From contig CALNBW010000099.1 of NCBI GenBank assembly GCA_937874815.1, forward strand, positions 1 through 11,511: DNA of 11,511 nucleotides, in the 5' to 3' direction. Under the pieces are notes generated by a model that worked only from the letters and a program-made list of their open reading frames with translations, was not told the DNA's origin and ran no database searches. This DNA is from an uncultured Bacillota bacterium. Its GTDB lineage: Bacteria; Bacillota; UBA994; UBA5500. Shown here piece by piece: positions 7,616-11,511 of the stretch. The translations under genes were made by a program, and so were the position numbers. How positions within the stretch are numbered: position 1 is the stretch's first letter; every line of letters begins with the position of its first letter.

Positions 7616-7651
7616 AAATCCCCTTGCTATATTCGCGTAGCAAGGGGATTT
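7616..7651 (-). terminator. Hairpin between the Na/Pi cotransporter and nucleotidase genes
   Basis: A perfect 14-bp stem, AAATCCCCTTGCTA (7616-7629) with TAGCAAGGGGATTT (7638-7651), encloses the 8-nt loop TATTCGCG. In the direction of transcription it follows the cotransporter stop by 19 nt and ends only 8 nt before the nucleotidase ribosome binding site. The T-run is short (ATTTCTAATT), so it may be a partial terminator, an attenuator or an RNA-stability element and need not be a full stop. There is no room for a promoter between it and the nucleotidase start. Confidence 0.6.
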
Positions 7652-7670
7652 TACCTGCCAATTACCTTTT

Positions 7671-9302
7671 CTAGTTGCCCTGGCTCTCGTCCGATTCGAT
7701 ACCGGCCACCGCTTCCGTGATGTTAGAAGCATGGTCGGCAACCCGTTCTAGGTTAGAAATTAAATCCAGGAAAATGATGCCCGAGGCTGGGAAACAGGTG
7801 CCGGTGTTGAGGCGATGAATGTGCTGCAGGCGCAGATTCTTCTCCATGGCATCTACTTCGTTTTCAGCTGCCAGCAGAGCGGTGGCCCGCTGAATGTCGT
7901 TCGATTCCAGCAAACCGATAGCATCCATTGCTAGATCATGTACCTTTTGGTACATGTCGTGTAGTTCATCAGCGGCTTCTTCTGAGAAAGGTAGGCGATG
8001 CTCAGCCCTGTATTCGGCCAGCTCACCGATGTTCTCCGCCAGGTCACCAATGCGTTCTATATCACTGGACATGCTAAGCAGGGCTGCCAGGCGGTCAGAT
8101 TGCTCGGTGCTAAGCGATTCCTGCGACAGGCGTGCGAGATAGTCCACGATGGCCCGCTCCAGAAGGTTAATCGTCTCTTCCTTTCTGGCCGAGGGCGCTA
8201 TTTCTTCCGTGCTGCTATTGACAAAAGCTGTATAAACCTCCTCCAGCATAGCCAGAGCCAGTTTTCCCATGCGCACCAGCTCGCGCGTAGCCTGCCCGAG
8301 GGCAACTGACGGCGTTTTCATCAGGTGCTCATCGAGGTAGAGGGGCCCCATCTGCTCGGTGCTCACCTGGCCCGGGGTTAGCTTCTCCACCAAGCGAGTG
8401 AACGGCCCAATAAAAGGCAAAAGCAAAATAGTATTAGTCACGTTAAATAGAATGTGGGCATTGGCTACTTGCCGCTGTAGCAGGGGATGGGTAGTCTGCA
8501 CAAAGGCGGCGAAGGGGCGAAAGAAAATCATGAATAGGGTTACCCCAAAAACGTTGAACAGCAAATGGGCTACGGCCGCTCGCTTGGCGTTTAGCTGAGT
8601 GCCTATGGATGCTAAAAGGGCCGTTGCCGTTGTACCAATATTACTACCCAGAATCAGCGCTAGCGAGGCATTGATGTCCAGCAAACCTTCACTGGCAAGT
8701 GTGACCACTAGACCGGTAGTCGCACTGCTGCTCTGAATTATCGCTGTGAAACCAGCACCGATCAACATGCCCATGAAGGGGTTCTGGCTGAGGTTGAGGA
8801 TAAGTGAAGTGAAGAAGGCATTAGTTTTGAGTGGCTGCATAGCATTACCCATGACCGTCATGCCCAGGAAGAGCAGACCAAAACCAAGGATGGTTTGTCC
8901 CACAAAGCGAGTGCTCTTCTTTTTCCCTGCTAAGGAGATAAGGAAGCCAATCCCAATGGCGGGCAAAGCCAGCTCGGTCAGTTTGAGCGAGACCATAAAT
9001 GCCGTTACCGTTGTGCCGATATTGGCACCCATAATCAGGGAGATAGCTTGCTTCAGGGAAAGGAGCCCGGCGTTAACAAAGCCAACAACCATAACTGTAG
9101 TGACGCTGCTGCTCTGAATGAGCATGGTAATACCGGTTCCCACTAGCACACCTAGCAAGGGTGTGCTAGTTAAGGCTTCAAGCAAGCGCCGTAGTCGATC
9201 ACCGGCGATCTTCTGCAACCCATCGGCCATCAGTTGCATGCCATAGAGGAAAAGCCCTAATCCACCCACGAGGCCAAAAATTAGTGGTGTATATGCTGAC
9301 AT
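7671..9302 (-). CDS. Na/Pi cotransporter family protein with PhoU-like C-terminal domain
   Basis: A 543-residue integral membrane protein of the NptA/YjbB type, predicted to move phosphate with sodium across the cytoplasmic membrane. The N-terminal ~310 residues are hydrophobic, with the two inverted-repeat signatures LIQSSSVTTVMVV (Q63-S66) and IIQSSSATTGLVV (Q190-S193), each followed by a GANIGTT/GSNIGTT motif. The C-terminal ~330-535 is a helical PhoU-like domain with SSDIERIGDLAENI (412-425) and SNLERVADHASNI (516-528), whose acidic residues bind metal in PhoU proteins. Membrane, PhoU and total length fit the family. The start is ATG 9302, with AGGAGGT seven nt or so upstream (complement near 9308-9315). 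It is preceded by a Pho box and followed by the 5'-nucleotidase gene. Whether it works as an importer or a Pi-overflow exporter cannot be decided from sequence, but the Pho box favours uptake. Confidence 0.93.
   Translation of the reverse strand: MSAYTPLIFGLVGGLGLFLYGMQLMADGLQKIAGDRLRRLLEALTSTPLLGVLVGTGITMLIQSSSVTTVMVVGFVNAGLLSLKQAISLIMGANIGTTVTAFMVSLKLTELALPAIGIGFLISLAGKKKSTRFVGQTILGFGLLFLGMTVMGNAMQPLKTNAFFTSLILNLSQNPFMGMLIGAGFTAIIQSSSATTGLVVTLASEGLLDINASLALILGSNIGTTATALLASIGTQLNAKRAAVAHLLFNVFGVTLFMIFFRPFAAFVQTTHPLLQRQVANAHILFNVTNTILLLPFIGPFTRLVEKLTPGQVSTEQMGPLYLDEHLMKTPSVALGQATRELVRMGKLALAMLEEVYTAFVNSSTEEIAPSARKEETINLLERAIVDYLARLSQESLSTEQSDRLAALLSMSSDIERIGDLAENIGELAEYRAEHRLPFSEEAADELHDMYQKVHDLAMDAIGLLESNDIQRATALLAAENEVDAMEKNLRLQHIHRLNTGTCFPASGIIFLDLISNLERVADHASNITEAVAGIESDESQGN
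9142..9170. repeat. 11-bp perfect inverted repeat inside the cotransporter gene
   Basis: ACTAGCACACC (9142-9152) and GGTGTGCTAGT (9160-9170) form a perfect stem with a 7-nt loop, within codons 45-54 of the cotransporter. It could fold in the early mRNA, but it may be a coincidence of codon choice over a TP-LLGVLVG helix. Confidence 0.5.
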
Positions 9303-9351
9303 TTAGGCACCTCCTAGCCGAGCCGTAGCTCTGGCTGAAATTCCTAGTTTC

Positions 9352-9357
9352 ATTGTA
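9352..9357 (-). promoter_or_regulatory. Extended -10 of the cotransporter promoter
   Basis: On the minus strand the sequence reads TGCTACAAT, an extended -10 (TGn plus TACAAT, five of six consensus bases). It has no good -35 at the proper distance (ACGTGG at 9380-9375), as expected for an activator-dependent promoter. Its far side carries the Pho box. Predicted transcription start is near 9345, giving a leader of about 43 nt. Confidence 0.6.
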
Positions 9358-9360
9358 GCA

Positions 9361-9376
9361 GGCGGCGCTTGCCGCC
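9361..9376. repeat. GC-rich 6-bp palindrome between Pho box and -10
   Basis: GGCGGC (9361-9366) and GCCGCC (9371-9376) are separated by GCTT. It sits exactly between the Pho box and the -10, so it is in the right place for a second regulator, but no known operator is recognised. Confidence 0.4.
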
Positions 9377-9377
9377 A

Positions 9378-9418
9378 CGTTAAGGTTCGATTAAGGCAGT
9401 TTTAAGGTCTCGTTAAGG
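9378..9418 (-). promoter_or_regulatory. Pho box: four TTAA direct repeats at 11-bp spacing
   Basis: On the plus strand TTAAGG occurs at 9380, 9391, 9402 and 9413, an exact 11-bp period. Read on the minus strand these are TTAACG, TTAAAA, TTAATC and TTAACG with 5-bp spacers. This matches the known PhoP site of Firmicutes (TT[ACT]A[CT]A-like hexamers, four copies, about 5 bp apart). The box lies 20 nt upstream of the extended -10, slightly farther than in the textbook arrangement where it replaces the -35. It predicts phosphate-starvation induction of the cotransporter and probably of the nucleotidase. Confidence 0.7.
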
Positions 9419-9497
9419 CTGGTATAGCTGCTGTTTTAGTGTGTCCATTGGGCCGGCATAGGTTGCTTAGCCTGTGGCTTTCGCGTCAGCGAAGACA

Positions 9498-9526
9498 TTG
9501 ACAAGAAGAAGGAGCGAAAACATAGA
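9498..9526 (+). promoter_or_regulatory. Possible promoter for the permease pair
   Basis: A perfect -35 hexamer, TTGACA (9498-9503), is followed after 17 nt by CATAGA (9521-9526), which matches only three of six -10 bases. Start of transcription would be near 9533, with the 10-bp palindrome CTATGCATAG (9544-9553) just downstream. The remainder of the divergent gap 9419-9497 shows nothing further that I can support. Confidence 0.4.
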
Positions 9527-9586
9527 CAACTATAAGTTGGTGCCTATGCATAGATATAGGGCAAGAGGACAAGGAGGGGATGCGCT

Positions 9587-10642
9587 GTGCAGGTGCAGAG
9601 GATGGCTGCTCGGCAGCATGATGCCTGGTCGTTTTGGTTATTGTTACTGCTGCTTTTTGGTGCACCCTGGATCGGCAAGCTAATTCTGCGGGCGGGTTGG
9701 GCCGGGTATCTACAGGGTTTCAGTATGATCTTCATCAGCATTCTGCTGGAGGCCTTGCCTTTCGTCCTGCTTGGCACCCTAGTCTCATCCTGGATTCATC
9801 TTTACCTAAGCGCCGACGTACTCCTACACTGGCTGCCCCGGGGGCATTGGCTGGGCCTGGGCACGGCAGCACTGCTGGGTGTGTTCTTCCCAGTATGTGA
9901 GTGCGCCATCGTACCCATAACCAGGGGCTTAGTGCGCAAAGGGGTGCCGCTGGGGATGGCAGTAGCCTTCATGTTGGCTGTACCCATTATCAACCCCATA
10001 GTACTGGCCTCTACCTATTACGCCTTTAATGGGGCTTGGGGCGTGGTGTTGCTGCGGGCCATTTGCGGTTTTCTGGTAGCGATCTTTGTGGGAGATTATC
10101 TAGGAACGAGATATAAAGACGCTTATCCTTTACGCACTGTCAGCTTCTATGACACCACTCGGGGTGATGATGATAGCTGCTCCCATGGTCATACGCATGG
10201 GGTAAACTCAACCGGTCGAGAAGGCATAGCTCGGGCGCCTTCTGTTTGGCACCTGCTACAGCATACGAGTGAAGAATTCTTCGACGTAGGGCGTTACTTA
10301 ATCGCGGGCGCGGGCCTTTCGGCAATGCTACAAACAATAGTACCGCGGCAATGGCTAGCGCTGGTGGGGCAGAACAATCTGCTCTCGGTGGTGGCCTTAA
10401 TGGCCTTGGCCTATGGTTTGTCCCTATGCTCTGAGGCAGATGCCTTTATTGCTCGCACTTTTGTCGGTCAGTTTTCCGGTGGCTCCGTCTTGGCCTTTCT
10501 AGTGTTTGGCCCGATGTTGGATATCAAGGCAACCCTACTGCTTTTAGGGACTTTCAGTGGGCCGTTCGTCAGACGCTTGGCTGTTGCTGTAACCTTAGCT
10601 GCGCTGAGCCTGGGGCTGCTGGCAAATGCGTTTCACCTGTAG
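9587..10642 (+). CDS. DUF318 (YraQ/YcgR/ArsP-type) permease with metal-binding-like motifs
   Basis: A 351-residue polytopic membrane protein of the UPF0718/DUF318 permease family (COG0701). The first half contains the conserved FPVCECAIVPITRGLVRKGVP segment (C104, C106), then FMLAVPIINPIVLASTYYAF. The second half repeats the pattern with LSLCSEADAFIA (C281, D285) and FLVFGPMLDIK. Between the halves a cytoplasmic or external loop carries DDDSCSHGHTHG (C198, H200, H202, H204), a likely metal-binding stretch. The start is GTG 9587, with AAGGAGGGG at 9571-9579 and a 7-nt spacer. The next gene begins at or before its end, so the two are translationally coupled. The pair is the counterpart of B. 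subtilis ycgR/ycgQ, which comparative genomics has associated with zinc-related genes (from memory). Related permeases export organoarsenicals (ArsP). The substrate here is unknown; I did not see a Zur-type operator. Confidence 0.88.
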   Translation: MQVQRMAARQHDAWSFWLLLLLLFGAPWIGKLILRAGWAGYLQGFSMIFISILLEALPFVLLGTLVSSWIHLYLSADVLLHWLPRGHWLGLGTAALLGVFFPVCECAIVPITRGLVRKGVPLGMAVAFMLAVPIINPIVLASTYYAFNGAWGVVLLRAICGFLVAIFVGDYLGTRYKDAYPLRTVSFYDTTRGDDDSCSHGHTHGVNSTGREGIARAPSVWHLLQHTSEEFFDVGRYLIAGAGLSAMLQTIVPRQWLALVGQNNLLSVVALMALAYGLSLCSEADAFIARTFVGQFSGGSVLAFLVFGPMLDIKATLLLLGTFSGPFVRRLAVAVTLAALSLGLLANAFHL

Positions 10643-10661
10643 GAAGAGGGAGGTGGGGCTC

Positions 10662-11414
10662 TTGCGACGATTAAGTCTAGGTGCCATGCTGTGGAGTATC
10701 TTCCTCAGCTTAACCGTAATCGGCATTAGCTACCTATCTGTAAGTCGTAAGTTGGTGCTGTTTTTGCATCCCCACTCCTGGTGGGCTCTTGCCCCCGCCA
10801 CAGCTTTGCTGTCGCTTTTGAGCATCGTTAGTTGGCGCGGACTCCACTCACGGCATGGGCATAACCCTGTCGGCTGGTCTCATGCATTGTTCTTCTTACC
10901 TTTGCTGCTTGCTTTGAGCTGCCCGCCGCAGATGCTATCGCCTGAGGTTATCAGTAAAAGAGGTCCTTTTGGCGTGTTGCCTGGGCATGCTCTCAGCCGT
11001 AGCAAAACCCATGCGCCTCTACCGGTTTTTGCAGAGGGCCAACCCATTGTTGTCAATGACGAAAACTTCCTTGCGCTAATGGAAGCTCTCTGGGAAAATA
11101 CAGACAGCTACATTGGTCGCAGCCTACAGATGCTGGGGTTCGTATACGAAGATCCATCGCTAGGCGCCACCGACTTCGTGCTCGCCCGCCTGATTATGAC
11201 CTGTTGCGCCGCTGACGCAGAAGTAGCCGGTTTACTCTGCCGCTCTCCTGAGAAGAGTCAGCTTACGCCTGGGCAGTGGGTAACTGTCAGTGGCACACTG
11301 GACAAAATGCCCTACTATAACGCCGCAATGCGGGAGGTTGTAGAAATGCCCTATCTGCAAGTAACGGAGATTGTCCCAGCTGAAAAACCGGCGCAGGAGT
11401 ATATTTACCCGTAG
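10662..11414 (+). CDS. TIGR03943/DUF1980 (YcgQ-type) membrane protein, partner of the permease
   Basis: About 250 residues. Three membrane segments (roughly LWSIFLSLTVIGISYL, ALAPATALLSLLSIVSW and ALFFLPLLLALSC) are followed by a soluble C-terminal domain with the family hallmark FVLARLIMTCCAADAEVAGLL; the adjacent cysteines are residues 181-182. FVYED and the SGTLDKMPY region also fit the family. Such proteins are almost always encoded next to a DUF318 permease, as here. I prefer TTG 10662 because GGAGGTG (10649-10655) lies 6 nt upstream, a near-perfect Shine-Dalgarno; the same frame also offers GTG 10653 and ATG 10626 (overlapping the permease by 17 nt). A loop between segments two and three, HSRHGHN, adds histidines. 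The function is not established; a role with the permease in metal transport or delivery is inference. Confidence 0.87.
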   Translation: MRRLSLGAMLWSIFLSLTVIGISYLSVSRKLVLFLHPHSWWALAPATALLSLLSIVSWRGLHSRHGHNPVGWSHALFFLPLLLALSCPPQMLSPEVISKRGPFGVLPGHALSRSKTHAPLPVFAEGQPIVVNDENFLALMEALWENTDSYIGRSLQMLGFVYEDPSLGATDFVLARLIMTCCAADAEVAGLLCRSPEKSQLTPGQWVTVSGTLDKMPYYNAAMREVVEMPYLQVTEIVPAEKPAQEYIYP

Positions 11415-11423
11415 AATGGCTAC

Positions 11424-11511
11424 ATGCGCAGGAGCGAAGGGTAACCACCGAAGTAATTTCGCAAAGCTTAGGCTAAGGTCGTTGGTCCTGCGTAAAGCGC
11501 ATTGGGGCCTC
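11424..11511 (+). promoter_or_regulatory. Strongly self-complementary element, possibly a structured RNA, cut by window edge
   Basis: CGCAGGA (11427-11433) pairs perfectly with TCCTGCG (11486-11492). Inside, GCGAA (11434-11438) pairs with TTCGC (11458-11462), and ATGCGC (11424-11429) can alternatively pair with GCGCAT (11497-11502). The order GGGTAACC, CGCAAAGC (11460-11467), GGCTAAGG (11471-11478) resembles parts of the cyclic di-GMP-I (GEMM) riboswitch consensus, but the expected P2 stem (CC pairing with GG before CGCAAAGC) is missing. A reading frame from ATG 11416 stays open to the edge but has no ribosome binding site of note. The identity is unresolved. Confidence 0.3.

Noticed and set aside
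7593..7661. Upstream start of the 5'-nucleotidase at 7661
   Set aside because: It would put 23 residues ahead of a clean signal peptide and translate through the 14-bp-stem hairpin, whereas ATG 7592 has a strong GGGGAGG site.
9482..9497. TTCGC/GCGAA inverted repeat upstream of the permease promoter
   Set aside because: Only five base pairs; expected by chance in a gap of this size.
11416..11511. Short frame from ATG 11416 running off the edge
   Set aside because: It has no Shine-Dalgarno, follows only 2 nt after the preceding stop, and the sequence is better explained by its paired stems; left open because the window ends.

Overview
The window looks like chromosomal DNA of a Firmicute, most likely a Clostridia or Peptococcaceae-type anaerobe. 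The evidence is strong Shine-Dalgarno sites (AAGGAGG, GGAGGTG, GGGGAGG) in front of nearly every gene, use of GTG and TTG starts, a GC content that appears slightly above 50 %, a four-repeat Pho box of the Firmicutes PhoP type, and a ycgR/ycgQ-like gene pair. The species cannot be named from the sequence alone. I see no tRNA, rRNA, CRISPR array or complete insertion sequence.

Layout. (1) 1-2132, + strand: the 3' end of an AlkA-type DNA-3-methyladenine glycosylase, then a DNA polymerase X/PHP gene 14 nt downstream. The polX gene is damaged. All three catalytic aspartates of its polymerase domain are replaced, and its PHP domain is interrupted by a small deletion plus frameshift, with the last 59 codons surviving in another frame. 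(2) 2168-3328, - strand: a soluble tandem-GGDEF protein with one degenerate (AAGEF) and one near-canonical (SGDEF) domain. (3) 3507-5447, + strand: a cytoplasmic S9-family acylaminoacyl-peptidase-like enzyme. (4) 5448-5627: a gap between two convergent genes that is almost filled by a 171-bp element with 15-bp terminal inverted repeats, an internal 12-bp-stem hairpin and a terminator. (5) 5628-9302, - strand: a phosphate-acquisition pair, a Na/Pi cotransporter with a PhoU-like tail and, downstream, an exported 5'-nucleotidase anchored by a C-terminal membrane helix. A perfect 14-bp-stem hairpin lies between them, and upstream of the transporter there are four TTAA repeats at exact 11-bp spacing followed by an extended -10. 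(6) 9587-11414, + strand: a divergently transcribed two-gene unit encoding a DUF318 (YraQ/YcgR-type) permease with Cys/His-rich motifs and its usual partner, a TIGR03943/DUF1980 (YcgQ-type) membrane protein with the CCAADA motif. (7) 11415-11511: no convincing gene, but a strongly self-complementary sequence that runs off the window.

How the genes work together. The nucleotidase can release phosphate from nucleotides outside the cell and the cotransporter can import it. The Pho box predicts that both respond to phosphate starvation. The permease/TIGR03943 pair is probably involved in metal handling, but its substrate cannot be read from this sequence. The glycosylase/PolX pair is base-excision-repair-like, with PolX apparently decaying or already non-catalytic.
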